IMG/VR virus record: IMGVR_UViG_3300020452_000320 | Coordinates: 1-64,000 of that record | DNA: 64,000 bases | Reading direction: 5' to 3' (one strand) | DNA from: a virus | Shown: positions 24,719 through 32,377 of the stretch, in pieces | Numbering within the stretch: position 1 is the first letter of the stretch | How the letters are laid out: the number at the start of each line of letters is the position of its first letter | The notes under the pieces: model-generated | Database searches by the model: none | What the model saw: the letters and a program-made list of their open reading frames with translations, nothing else | Told to the model about the DNA's origin: nothing | Position numbers and translations under genes: made by a program

Positions 24719-25316
24719 ATACTTCAAACTCGTACAAATCAAATTGAAACTGAACATCAGCAGTTATTCCTTCTCCAGTTGCATCTTGTGTATTATATGT
24801 TACACCAGATAATGATGATGGATAAAGACCTCTAAAATTAACTCTAATCTTTGGATTGTTTTTATTGGACAGTATATGCATTGTTGCATCACTTGTCAAT
24901 ACTGATGGATTTAAAACTGGTGCATTTCTTACATTAGAAGTTTGCTTAGGAATTACTGGTAATGCACCAGGCTTTGTTTGTATTTCGTTTCTTAAAGCAC
25001 TATCAAATTGTTCGTTGTCTTTGGGAAATCCTATACCAGTTATCCAATCATGCAATTCACGATAATTTGCTAAATCTTCTTGGACTATAAAAGTTACATT
25101 AAGTGTTTCATAAATGAGTGTATCTCCCATAAACGGCACACCTTTGAATCTAGTATTTAATATCGCATCTCCAGACATACTAATGCCTGGAACATTTGCA
25201 GATGTTATCGTATACTCAACATTAGGTAATTTTAGAATATCAAACCTAAACTGTGTTGGGTGTGTATAATCTAAAGTACTAGGTTGTCTGTTTAAAGAGT
25301 TAAAATTAACTGCCAT
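24714..25316 (-). CDS. Tail-tube-family protein (gp3/gp54-like position)
   Basis: A 200-residue protein of the T4 gp19/gp54 tube fold: PTQFRFDILKLPNVEYTITS, then SANVPGISMSG, a KGVPFMGDTLIYETLNVTFI strand pair and an ANYRELHDWITGIGFP helix; the C-terminus YEFEVL matches tube-protein ends. The true tube protein gp19 lies at 31841-32365, so this paralogue may be a tube initiator or terminator/completion protein (gp54, or what marine phages label gp3). The ATG at 25316 is preceded by AAGGAG. A late promoter lies 19 bp upstream. It is placed downstream of gp23 and the tRNA. Confidence 0.75.
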   Translation of the reverse strand: MAVNFNSLNRQPSTLDYTHPTQFRFDILKLPNVEYTITSANVPGISMSGDAILNTRFKGVPFMGDTLIYETLNVTFIVQEDLANYRELHDWITGIGFPKDNEQFDSALRNEIQTKPGALPVIPKQTSNVRNAPVLNPSVLTSDATMHILSNKNNPKIRVNFRGLYPSSLSGVTYNTQDATGEGITADVQFQFDLYEFEVL

Positions 25317-25334
25317 AATGATCTCCTTCACAAG

Positions 25335-25342
25335 TATTTATA
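25335..25342 (-). promoter_or_regulatory. Late promoter TATAAATA for the tube-family gene
   Basis: An exact TATAAATA on the minus strand between the tRNA 3' end (25355) and the ATG at 25316. The predicted start gives a leader of about 13 nt that holds AAGGAG. Confidence 0.7.
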
Positions 25343-25354
25343 ACGACTTTGTGT

Positions 25355-25443
25355 TGGCTTTGAGGGAAGGGCTCGAACCTTCACGCAAAAATATTTGCAC
25401 ACAATAAACAGTTGTGCGTGTCTACCAATTCCACCACCTCAAA
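25355..25443 (-). tRNA. Unusual class II tRNA, anticodon GUU (Asn), Leu-like body
   Basis: The 89-nt minus-strand sequence folds as a complete tRNA with encoded CCA. Acceptor stem TTTGAGG/CCTCAAA (7 bp), D stem GTG/CAC with loop GAATTGGTAGA, anticodon stem CACAA/TTGTG with loop CTGTTTA, long variable arm GCAAA-TATT-TTTGC, T arm GAAGG-TTCGAGC-CCTTC, discriminator G, CCA. The loop gives C32-U33-GUU-U37-A38, so the anticodon (25409-25407) is GUU, an Asn anticodon. The D arm (TGGTGGAATTGGTAGACAC) is that of tRNA-Leu, and the long variable arm belongs to Leu/Ser/Tyr, never Asn. U1-A72, U37 and G73 are also atypical. It starts 4 nt after the synthetase-like gene. Confidence 0.88.
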
Positions 25444-25447
25444 CTAT

Positions 25448-26272
25448 TTAAGCAGCTAACTTAACATTTATTCTGTCCAGTGCAGAAATTATTCTTGTCA
25501 TACCAATTCCACCGCCAACTCTTGGAATAAAATCATATTTCAAAAATTCATTCAACTCTTTTTGTACTCTATCTTTTCCAAATAGTTTGTATAACAATTC
25601 TGCATACTCACCATCTGATATTGTTTCAAATGTATTTCTCATTTGTTCTTTGTCTGTACTTCTTTCAGCAGAACCTATTGTTTCCATACCATTTAAAATT
25701 ACGTCAATCTTTTTACTGGTAATACCATCCAAATCTTCGTTTCTTGACATATTCCAAAATGGTGAAGTAAACTCTGGAAAGTCTGTAATCATACCCCAAT
25801 CAATAATTTCTTCGTGTTCATTTTCCAATTCACTTACATTAAATTGGTCACTCCATTGATCATAAGTTTGTATTTCTAATTCTGGAAACCCCATATGTTT
25901 ACATAATTCTATTTCCATATTTTTAAGATCATTGATATCGCCAGGCATTTCAAATTCAAACATTGGAAATATTGTTTCATGTCTGCCAGGAATTGCATTT
26001 GGTTCTTGTCTATAGCTAGTGGAAACACAAAAAAACCCCTTACTAGAGGGGCGTGTTAATAGTTCATGTTCTAACCACATTTGTCCAGTTTGTGGCAGGG
26101 GCCATATATTCCCCATGTAATTATATGTTGCGACATTTTCTGGATCTTCGCAAGCCGCTAATATTGATAGTCGATTTTGTGTATGTACTTCTTCAAAACC
26201 TTTGGATAAAAAAAATGACCTCAAAAGGCCAACTGCGTGTGTAAATTTCTTAGGTGATATAAGTTGTGTCAT
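25448..26272 (-). CDS. Class II aminoacyl-tRNA-synthetase-like catalytic core (AsnRS/AsnA-type)
   Basis: A 274-residue class II aaRS fold. Motif 1 region: LLRSFFLSKGFEEVHTQ (16-32). Motif 2: VSTSYRQEPNAIPGRHETIF with R88, E90 and R97-H98, followed by FPMFEFEMPG. Motif 3: GGGIGMTR at 253-260 with R260. The pattern fits the AspRS/AsnRS/LysRS and asparagine synthetase A group; GGGIG is closest to AsnA. AsnRS is about 430-470 aa with an N-terminal OB fold; here that domain is missing. It may charge the neighbouring GUU tRNA, make asparagine, or aminoacylate something else. It follows the gp23 terminator; no promoter of its own is obvious. Confidence 0.75.
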   Translation of the reverse strand: MTQLISPKKFTHAVGLLRSFFLSKGFEEVHTQNRLSILAACEDPENVATYNYMGNIWPLPQTGQMWLEHELLTRPSSKGFFCVSTSYRQEPNAIPGRHETIFPMFEFEMPGDINDLKNMEIELCKHMGFPELEIQTYDQWSDQFNVSELENEHEEIIDWGMITDFPEFTSPFWNMSRNEDLDGITSKKIDVILNGMETIGSAERSTDKEQMRNTFETISDGEYAELLYKLFGKDRVQKELNEFLKYDFIPRVGGGIGMTRIISALDRINVKLAA

Positions 26273-26287
26273 AATTTCCTCTTTTGT

Positions 26288-26315
26288 TTAAAAAAAGGGG
26301 GATAAAAATCCCCCT
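26288..26315 (-). terminator. Intrinsic terminator after gp23
   Basis: On the minus strand AGGGGGAT, a TTTT loop, ATCCCCCT and a run of T form an 8-bp stem with a T tail. It lies about 33 nt past the gp23 stop and limits read-through into the synthetase/tRNA pair. Confidence 0.9.
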
Positions 26316-26347
26316 AAAGTTATTATAGTATTTTTTACTACATGAGA

Positions 26348-27649
26348 TTACATTAAGTTTGTTACCTGTACTCTTCTGTAGTATGTGTTTGCGTTTGCAG
26401 TAAGAGCACCACCACCAGCAGTTGCACCTTCAGCGAATGGGTTTGCTGTCATTCCATATCTGGTTTTGAAACCGATTTTTGGTTGAAATGATTGCTCACC
26501 TACTGCACGAACCATTTGTAATGGTACATATGGGCAGTAAAAGATACCAGCATCAAATGGTGATGCACCCTTATATCCAGATACAAAGTACTGTTTAGCA
26601 GAACCAGAATTTGCAGAATATGGATCAATGTAAACTTTATGTCTACCATTGAGAACACCAGCAAATGTATTTCCAGTATCGTCTACAGTTAGGTTATTAT
26701 TAAGAGCAGGAGTATAGTCTAATACACCAGCCATTTGAAGTGCAGAAGCAACGTCAGCAGAACAGATAATCATGTTACCTTTTCCTCTACGTGTTTCTTG
26801 TGCAATATGATTTGCTTCTCTTTCAAGTTGGAACATAAGTCCTTTGAACTTCTCAACTGACCAACGACCATTTGAGTCAACGTCCATATCAAATATTCCA
26901 GCATTTGCAGTTGTACCAGCAGCTGCACCAGCTTTAGCAGTTTTATATACTGTTCTTACAACTTCTCTATTGATTTCTGAAAGAATTTCAGAAGAAAGAA
27001 TATTTGACAATTCTGTTTCTGCATCAAGACCATGAATTGCTTTTAAGTCTTGTGCAAGTTCCATTGAATATTCTGCTTTTAGTGCTCTTGATCTTGCAGT
27101 AACACTATGCTTTTCAATTGAGAATGCCATCTCTGAAAAATTAGAAGATCCATCACCTAATTCTTCAGCAGCTGCAGTTGTCATAGCAACACCAGATACA
27201 TATGTTCCTGGCGAACTATCGTTAAGAACAGCAGGGTTAGTACCTTGCATTTGAGTTGCACCACCTGAGAAGTCATTATCTGCTTCGTTATAGAATGCTT
27301 CTGTACCAGTTTGATTGGTGAAACGTGATCTCATTGCAAAAATAAGACCAGTTGGCCCTGTCATTGGTTGAACACCAGCAATATCATAAGCGATAAGATT
27401 TGGCATTGATCTTCGTACTAATGAAATTAGTATTGGATCATAACCTTGAACATTCCCACTAGATGGGGCATATCCAGAGTTAGTAGGTGCGGCTTCTGAT
27501 AAAAATTTATTATCTTCTTGAATAGCCTTTTCTTGATTTTCTAGAATAAGTGAGGTAACAGCCCTACGATAAGCATCATCAATCTTTGGAAGATTTTTGT
27601 GCTCAAGAACTGGTTGCCACTTTTCCTGTAGTTGTTCTGTATTGAACAT
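26348..27649 (-). CDS. 23: Major capsid protein gp23
   Basis: A 433-residue T4-type major capsid protein of the HK97 fold. SGNVQGYDPILISLVRRSMP and NLIAYDIAGVQPMTGPTGLI (residues about 62-103) are family signatures, and the C-terminus KIGFKTRYGMTANPFAEG is typical. The gp21 protease site is visible: L50-S51-E52 followed by A53, fitting the (L/I)xE cleavage rule, so about 52 residues would be removed. Late promoter AATAAATA lies upstream and a strong terminator downstream, giving an abundant monocistronic message. It is shorter than T4 gp23 (521 aa), as usual in marine relatives. Confidence 0.96.
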   Translation of the reverse strand: MFNTEQLQEKWQPVLEHKNLPKIDDAYRRAVTSLILENQEKAIQEDNKFLSEAAPTNSGYAPSSGNVQGYDPILISLVRRSMPNLIAYDIAGVQPMTGPTGLIFAMRSRFTNQTGTEAFYNEADNDFSGGATQMQGTNPAVLNDSSPGTYVSGVAMTTAAAEELGDGSSNFSEMAFSIEKHSVTARSRALKAEYSMELAQDLKAIHGLDAETELSNILSSEILSEINREVVRTVYKTAKAGAAAGTTANAGIFDMDVDSNGRWSVEKFKGLMFQLEREANHIAQETRRGKGNMIICSADVASALQMAGVLDYTPALNNNLTVDDTGNTFAGVLNGRHKVYIDPYSANSGSAKQYFVSGYKGASPFDAGIFYCPYVPLQMVRAVGEQSFQPKIGFKTRYGMTANPFAEGATAGGGALTANANTYYRRVQVTNLM

Positions 27650-27681
27650 CCGTATTCTCCTTATTTGAGTTTTCTAAACAT

Positions 27682-27689
27682 TATTTATT
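27682..27689 (-). promoter_or_regulatory. Late promoter AATAAATA for gp23
   Basis: AATAAATA on the minus strand (TAATAAATAATG context), 33 bp before the gp23 ATG. It matches the NATAAATA form of late promoters in marine T4-like phages. Confidence 0.55.
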
Positions 27690-27695
27690 AATCTA

Positions 27696-28898
27696 CTATT
27701 TTTCAACGGCATTCGCTGGTACATTTCTACTGATTGCATCCATGTAAGCGGCCATTGCACCAGTTTCGTAAGACTCAGAACCAGTATTGGTTTCAGAATC
27801 CACAGATTCAGCGACAGTTTTTGCTTTTGGAAAATAACTTTCCTTAAGCGTATCGAGTTTTTCTTTGAAGGAATCTTCATCAGTAAACTCAACATCTTCT
27901 ACAAGACCTTTAAACTTTTCTGCCTCTGTATCTGTCAGATCAGAACAGGCTTGTGAAAATACTGATTCACGAACTAACTTTGAATTGTTTGACTTCATAG
28001 AAGCATTCTTTTCAATTTGTTCATTGAGTTTCTTTTCTAGTTCATCAATTTTTTCAGATTGTTGACCTAGTATATCATACTTCTCGTCTGGAACATCAAT
28101 GTAATGCTCTTCAAACAATGCTTTAAGACCAGAAATAAAGTCCTCTGAAATTTCACCTTTAAGTCCTCTTTCAAGTGCAATTTCATTTTCCTTCATCCAC
28201 TCTTCTACAACATAGTTCATATATGCGTCAACTTTTTCAGTTAACTCTACTTTGATGGTTTCGACTTCTTCAGTAATTGACTTGGACTTTTCTTCTTCCA
28301 TTCTTACAATCTCTGAACGTAGTTTTGATTTAATTGCTGCTTCAAAAACAGTTTTTGCTTTGTTTTTGAACTCTTCAGATAAATCTTCATTTGAAGTTAA
28401 AGCATCTACATCATCAGAAACATCTACAGATGCAAGACGATCTTCGATAGTTGATTCATCAACTTCTTCTTTATCATCTTCGTCATCAGCACCATTCATT
28501 TTTTCCATTTTATTATAAGCGGCTTTAAGATCTTTCTTTTCCATTTTTTTCATCATGGAAGTCATAGCCTTTATCATTTCACCATCAGACATTTCTTTTT
28601 CGTCATCATCTTCTTTTTCTTCTTCGATCTTATCTTGATCTGCTTGAGCTTCAGTATCTTCAGACTTTGTTGCCTTTGCTTTAGGTTCGGCTGCTTTTTT
28701 CATCTTGTCATCTGCTTTAGATGGCCCAGAGTCTTTTTCATCAGGCTTTACCACGGCAGGCCCCAAGTCTTGAACTTCACCTTTTGGTTTTTCCATTGCG
28801 TCACTTTTAGCGGCACTTTTTTTCAGATCTGCTTTTTCTTCCAGTTCTGATTTTACTTCCGCTTCAAGCTCTTCAATTGTCTTGTCTAAATCTGACAT
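27696..28898 (-). CDS. 22: Prohead core scaffold protein gp22
   Basis: A 400-residue, highly charged, coiled-coil-rich scaffold. Its place between gp21 and gp23 is the T4 order. The C-terminal part (about 230-350) has the gp22 pattern with VDAYMNYVVEEWMKENEIAL and SGLKALFEEHYIDVPDEKYD. The N-terminal 110 residues are Lys/Glu/Ala-rich and have no obvious counterpart in T4 gp22 (269 aa), making this version much longer. It assembles the head core and is degraded by gp21. AAGGAGAAC precedes the ATG. Confidence 0.92.
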   Translation of the reverse strand: MSDLDKTIEELEAEVKSELEEKADLKKSAAKSDAMEKPKGEVQDLGPAVVKPDEKDSGPSKADDKMKKAAEPKAKATKSEDTEAQADQDKIEEEKEDDDEKEMSDGEMIKAMTSMMKKMEKKDLKAAYNKMEKMNGADDEDDKEEVDESTIEDRLASVDVSDDVDALTSNEDLSEEFKNKAKTVFEAAIKSKLRSEIVRMEEEKSKSITEEVETIKVELTEKVDAYMNYVVEEWMKENEIALERGLKGEISEDFISGLKALFEEHYIDVPDEKYDILGQQSEKIDELEKKLNEQIEKNASMKSNNSKLVRESVFSQACSDLTDTEAEKFKGLVEDVEFTDEDSFKEKLDTLKESYFPKAKTVAESVDSETNTGSESYETGAMAAYMDAISRNVPANAVEK

Positions 28899-28931
28899 TG
28901 GACAGTTCTCCTTGACTTTGATTTCTACACA

Positions 28932-28939
28932 TATTTATA
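28932..28939 (-). promoter_or_regulatory. Late promoter TATAAATA for gp22
   Basis: An exact late octamer on the minus strand in the 44-bp gap between the gp21 stop and the gp22 ATG (28898). Confidence 0.7.
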
Positions 28940-28942
28940 ATA

Positions 28943-29590
28943 TTACAAACTTTTAAAAAATTTCGCTAACGCAAGAGCGTCTACATTTGCCCTTCGTGAA
29001 CGAGTATCTCTTTCGATTCCTTCTTTTATTTCCGCTATCTCAACTTCTTTGAGTATGCCATTTGACCATACCCATTCTTTGCCTTCCATAATACCTTCAA
29101 CAAAGGCTTGAGGCGCAGATGGGTCTGCAACTATATCGGCTGCAGTAGCCAAGTAGAAGTCATCTTTCACATAATTCGCACCACCTTTAGACTCTAGAGA
29201 ACCCATGCCTCTTGAAGAAACACCAAGTTTCCCCCCATCTTTAATAAGTGCTTTCGCAATTTCCCCCATTGGTGTTCCAAGCAATTTTGCTTCACCAACA
29301 AAGTTCTTTCCATCAGCTTCAAGTTTAGTTATCATGTGCGAAACTCTGTCCAAGTTGACAGTTGGGCCCTCTGGGTGTCCGAGCTCACCAAACGCACGAC
29401 CTTCAGCAACAAATTCTTTGTTATAGCGTTTTACTTCTTTTTGTAAAACAGGCAGAGGATATACTCTACCATTTCTATTCTTCATATCTGCTTGCATAAA
29501 GATTCCACGAATCTTCATGTTTGTTTTTCCGTCCTCTTTCTCTTCTACAATATACTCTACTTCTTGGATTGATTCTGCAATAAGTTTCAT
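28943..29590 (-). CDS. 21: Prohead core protease gp21
   Basis: A 215-residue herpesvirus-assemblin-like serine protease that matures the prohead. The catalytic histidine is H72 in GELGHPEGP, and the nucleophile is in KLGVSSRGMG (S125/S126). The ADMKNRNGRVYP segment near residue 34 is typical of phage prohead proteases. Substrates include gp22, gp23 and the gp67/gp68 core proteins. It lies upstream of gp22 as in T4 (gp21 is 212 aa there). Confidence 0.95.
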   Translation of the reverse strand: MKLIAESIQEVEYIVEEKEDGKTNMKIRGIFMQADMKNRNGRVYPLPVLQKEVKRYNKEFVAEGRAFGELGHPEGPTVNLDRVSHMITKLEADGKNFVGEAKLLGTPMGEIAKALIKDGGKLGVSSRGMGSLESKGGANYVKDDFYLATAADIVADPSAPQAFVEGIMEGKEWVWSNGILKEVEIAEIKEGIERDTRSRRANVDALALAKFFKSL

Positions 29591-29599
29591 GTTTATCTC

Positions 29600-29839
29600 C
29601 TAAAACCCAGAAGCGACTACAGGTGTTCCTTCACCAGAACCAGCACGCAATCCTTCACCAACACCTAAAGTAATTATTCTTCCACCAGCTGGAAGTTTTA
29701 TTACTCCAACATCTCCATCATCAGCTGCATTACGAACTGTTACTGTTACTGCACTTGTATGATATACCCAAACCGCTCCGACAGTTTTGAATTTTGTAGT
29801 CGATCCATTTAAACTTTCTGTGGCTCCAATTACTCTCAT
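29600..29839 (-). CDS. Small beta-rich hypothetical protein
   Basis: A 79-residue protein starting MRVIGATESLNGSTTKFKTV. Alternating strands such as AVWVYHTSAVTVTVRNAAD and glycine turns (GVGEGLRAGSGEGTP) suggest a small beta sandwich. It sits between the gp68-like gene and gp21, a spot often filled by a short protein in marine T4-like phages. A virion or prohead decoration role is plausible from position only. Confidence 0.65.
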   Translation of the reverse strand: MRVIGATESLNGSTTKFKTVGAVWVYHTSAVTVTVRNAADDGDVGVIKLPAGGRIITLGVGEGLRAGSGEGTPVVASGF

Positions 29840-29851
29840 TGTTCTATATCC

Positions 29852-30103
29852 CTATACTGTCAAAACTTCTGATTCAAAATAGTCCATTAGTTTCTTCTCT
29901 GGTACTTTGAATTTTTTTGCGACATTTGTTATTGTTTTCTCAAAAGTATTTAGGAAATTTGAAGGTTTTACTTCCATTTCCTTAAAAATTGCGTCAACAG
30001 CTTCCTTAACTTTCGGAGAAAGTTTTTTATACTGTTTTGACGTTTTGTATTCGTCTTTTTCAGGCAAATTTAACCTAAAATTTTCAAAAGATCTACTCAC
30101 CAT
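29852..30103 (-). CDS. Prohead core protein, gp68-like by position
   Basis: An 83-residue, lysine-rich helical protein (KTSKQYKKLSPKVKEAVDAI then EKTITNVAKKFKVPEKK). Its ATG overlaps the end of the 58-aa gp67-like gene by 11 nt, and it lies between that gene and gp21, the place of gp68 in T4. T4 gp68 is longer (141 aa) and I cannot show sequence similarity, so the name is by synteny only. Confidence 0.6.
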   Translation of the reverse strand: MVSRSFENFRLNLPEKDEYKTSKQYKKLSPKVKEAVDAIFKEMEVKPSNFLNTFEKTITNVAKKFKVPEKKLMDYFESEVLTV

Positions 30104-30269
30104 TTTCTTCTGTATCTGATATGTGATGTTTTACAAATGTTTTTGCAACATCTTTTCTTTTAGTTTCTAGTGCATCACCAACCTTTGCAGATAAAGCACT
30201 TGTAAAGTGTGTTTCTGCTGATAGGTTATCACCACTTGAAATTGAATCTACGAAATCTCTTACGCTCAT
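30093..30269 (-). CDS. 67: Prohead core protein, gp67-like
   Basis: A 58-residue ORF starts with an ATG overlapping the portal stop (TAATG at 30271-30267) and ends at TAG 30095-30093. The translation begins MSVRDFVDSISSGDNLSAET and continues with a helix ALSAKVGDALETKRKDVAKT, ending in an acidic tail (DTEENGE). The pattern of a D/S-x-x-D-L-x-A-x-x-x-F helix pair with an acidic C-terminus fits T4 gp67 (PIP), which also lies directly after gp20. It is probably a core peptide cleaved by gp21. Confidence 0.75.
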   Translation of the reverse strand: MSVRDFVDSISSGDNLSAETHFTSALSAKVGDALETKRKDVAKTFVKHHISDTEENGE

Positions 30270-31792
30270 TATTTTTCTCCTTCTGATGGTTCATTGGTTG
30301 CAAACATACCATCTGTGTCTGGATCACCATTTTCTCCACCTTCTTCATCTTTAATTTGATCTTCTATTTCTTGTATTTCATCATCACTCATTCTAAGTAT
30401 ATGTTTTCTTACATATTCTTTAGAAAAATATGTACCTACATATGATTCTATTGTACCTAACATATCTAAACGATTTTGCATAAGTTCTGCATTTTTAAGT
30501 TCTGTAAAGTGACCATCTTGTAAGTAATCAAATTGTAATAACTCTTTTATTAAAGGCCATTCTTCAACTGCAATTACACCTTTGAGTACAAGTTGTGTTT
30601 TTAACATATCATTAAATAAATTAGAAAACTTTTTACGCAATCTTTGTACAAACTTTGTAAATTTAAGTTCATCTCTTGTTATGTTATCAGAACGTCCTAT
30701 TTGAAATCCTGTTTCTTCTGCAAGTCTTGATACAGGCACATTTAATGAACGATATAATTTCTTTTGAAAATACTGTATATCATCTATTTCACCAAGATTA
30801 GATCCGCCTGGAAGTGTAGTAATCTCTGTACCTCTTCCACCTTCTCTTCTTGGTAACCAAAAATCTTCTAACATTGACATATGATTTCTATCGTCACGAA
30901 TTTCACCAGTTTTTGCGTCATATACTAGTTTGTTTCTATAACGATTCATTACGTCTTTTAGATAAGCTTCTGCTTTTACTTTAGGAAGATTTCCTACATC
31001 AATGTAAAATATTCTTCTTTCTGGAGCTCTTGATATACGATAGATTACTAATGCGTCCTCTATCATACGTAACTGATTTACTGGTTTAATTGCTTTATTT
31101 AAATGTGATAATACATTTCCTCTCGTCATATCAATAAGTCCAGATGGACAATATGATATAGAGTCAGCTGTAAGTTTTACACCAGTAGAAGTACCAGTTG
31201 ATTGATCTAGTCCTTTATCATTATACAAATAAAAATCTTCTATTTGTCTAATAACATCTAATCCAGTTCTTTGATCTTTTTCTACTTTTTTATTACGAAC
31301 TTTTTTAATTTTTCTTGGATCAATATAACGTACTTCTTGAATACCTTTTTTCGTATTTTTAGAGTCTATAATTTTATGATAGTATAGTCTACCATCAATA
31401 TACCATCTTCTGAAGATATCATGTCCTTTTTCGTTAAAATCTAAAAGACGTAATACTTCATCAAACTCTTCACGAATTTTATTTTTAATTGTTTGAGAAA
31501 GGTTAAGTCTATCTAATGAAAGAGAAACAGATTGTCCTTTTTCATCAGACACAATAGACTCGTTCACTATATCCTCAATTGCACTATCACATTCTGGTTG
31601 TTGTGCAATTGAACGATATCTATTGATTAAATCAAGATCACTACGATCTCTCCCAGCTATATCCAAAATAGAAGAATAAAATCCACCACCAGATATATCA
31701 TAGGAGCCATCATCTGGAGAAGGAGTCGTTATTGAATCCTTCCCCAAATCTTGTTTCGCTCTTGTTATTCTGAAACCGAAAAGTTCAGCCAT
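30269..31792 (-). CDS. 20: Portal vertex protein gp20
   Basis: A 507-residue phage portal. Typical regions are QPECDSAIEDIVNESIVSD (66-84), the RWYIDGRLYYHKIID strand, and YRISRAPERRIFYIDVGNLP with the clip/stem helices after it. NVPVSRLAEETGF precedes the C-terminal helical crown. It forms the dodecameric channel for DNA packaging by gp16/gp17 and nucleates the prohead with gp67, gp68 and gp22. A 40-nt inverted repeat lies just before its ribosome site. T4 gp20 is 524 aa. Confidence 0.96.
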   Translation of the reverse strand: MAELFGFRITRAKQDLGKDSITTPSPDDGSYDISGGGFYSSILDIAGRDRSDLDLINRYRSIAQQPECDSAIEDIVNESIVSDEKGQSVSLSLDRLNLSQTIKNKIREEFDEVLRLLDFNEKGHDIFRRWYIDGRLYYHKIIDSKNTKKGIQEVRYIDPRKIKKVRNKKVEKDQRTGLDVIRQIEDFYLYNDKGLDQSTGTSTGVKLTADSISYCPSGLIDMTRGNVLSHLNKAIKPVNQLRMIEDALVIYRISRAPERRIFYIDVGNLPKVKAEAYLKDVMNRYRNKLVYDAKTGEIRDDRNHMSMLEDFWLPRREGGRGTEITTLPGGSNLGEIDDIQYFQKKLYRSLNVPVSRLAEETGFQIGRSDNITRDELKFTKFVQRLRKKFSNLFNDMLKTQLVLKGVIAVEEWPLIKELLQFDYLQDGHFTELKNAELMQNRLDMLGTIESYVGTYFSKEYVRKHILRMSDDEIQEIEDQIKDEEGGENGDPDTDGMFATNEPSEGEK

Positions 31793-31804
31793 ACTATAAT
31801 TCTC

Positions 31805-31844
31805 CTAGTTAATACCCAACTATTTAGTCGGATAAATTAACTAG
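31805..31844 (-). promoter_or_regulatory. Strong hairpin between gp19 and gp20
   Basis: CTAGTTAAT (31844-31836) and ATTAACTAG (31813-31805) form a perfect 9-bp outer stem, enclosing CCGACT-AAAT-AGTTGG, an inner stem with one G-U pair. It overlaps the gp19 stop and ends at the gp20 ribosome site (AGGAG shares the AG of the stem). There is no T run, so it is more likely an mRNA processing/stability or translation-control element than a terminator. Confidence 0.55.
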
Positions 31845-32365
31845 ATATCACTTGCAGTAAATGAAGTATATCTCCATGTTACATCAAAGGTTTCAATATC
31901 ACTTACTGTGTCGTATGATAATTCTACTGGTGCAAGAATTGTTGGCCAACAGTTTCTGATAATATATCTTTTCAGAATATTATCTGCTCTGTCTAACTGT
32001 TCAACTCTTAAATCAGCAGTATAATCGGAAACATTTACTAATCCAGTATTTGTTTCAAGATCATTTATACCATTCATCCATCTTTCCATTGCATTTCTTA
32101 CCATAAAATCAGTATCGTTAATGATTGTGGTAGTCCATGTTTCAAAAGTTCTATCACCAGCAAGAAATAACTGTCTACCTCTAAAGTTTACCGCTACTTC
32201 TGGTATCGTTTGTCCAGGCAAAGATGTTGCCTTGACTAAAAATTGTGTTCTAACTGCATCCAATCCAGTTGTGATAGTTGTGGGCGTTGTCATTACAACT
32301 CTGTATTGATTTGCTCTTGCACCACCACCGATAAGGTTGGATTTAAAATCGTCTATACTAGCCAT
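31841..32365 (-). CDS. 19: Tail tube protein gp19
   Basis: A 174-residue tube protein, close to T4 gp19 (163 aa). NQYRVVMTTP opens the fold; FLVKATSLPGQTIPEVAVNF and RGRQLFLAGDRTFETWTTTI carry the family pattern of strand-AGDRTF-W-T-T; the C-terminus DTVSDIETFDVTWRYTSF matches gp19. It stacks as hexamers inside the sheath gp18, whose gene is 12 bp upstream. Confidence 0.95.
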   Translation of the reverse strand: MASIDDFKSNLIGGGARANQYRVVMTTPTTITTGLDAVRTQFLVKATSLPGQTIPEVAVNFRGRQLFLAGDRTFETWTTTIINDTDFMVRNAMERWMNGINDLETNTGLVNVSDYTADLRVEQLDRADNILKRYIIRNCWPTILAPVELSYDTVSDIETFDVTWRYTSFTASDI

Positions 32366-32377
32366 CTTTTATCTCCC

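Noticed and set aside
25355-25443. A plain tRNA-Leu gene
   Set aside because: The D arm suggests Leu, but the loop C-U-G-U-U-U-A puts GUU at the anticodon with perfect 5-bp stem; no shift of the stem gives a Leu anticodon.
26316-26350. Promoter for the synthetase/tRNA pair from TATAAT near 26326
   Set aside because: No acceptable -35 lies 16-18 nt upstream and it would start before the gp23 terminator.
27674-27895. 73-aa minus-strand ORF inside the gp22 end
   Set aside because: It is in another frame of gp22 and low in complexity; gp22 explains the region.
31805-31844. Intrinsic terminator between gp19 and gp20
   Set aside because: The hairpin is strong but followed by GGAGAATTATAG, not a T run.
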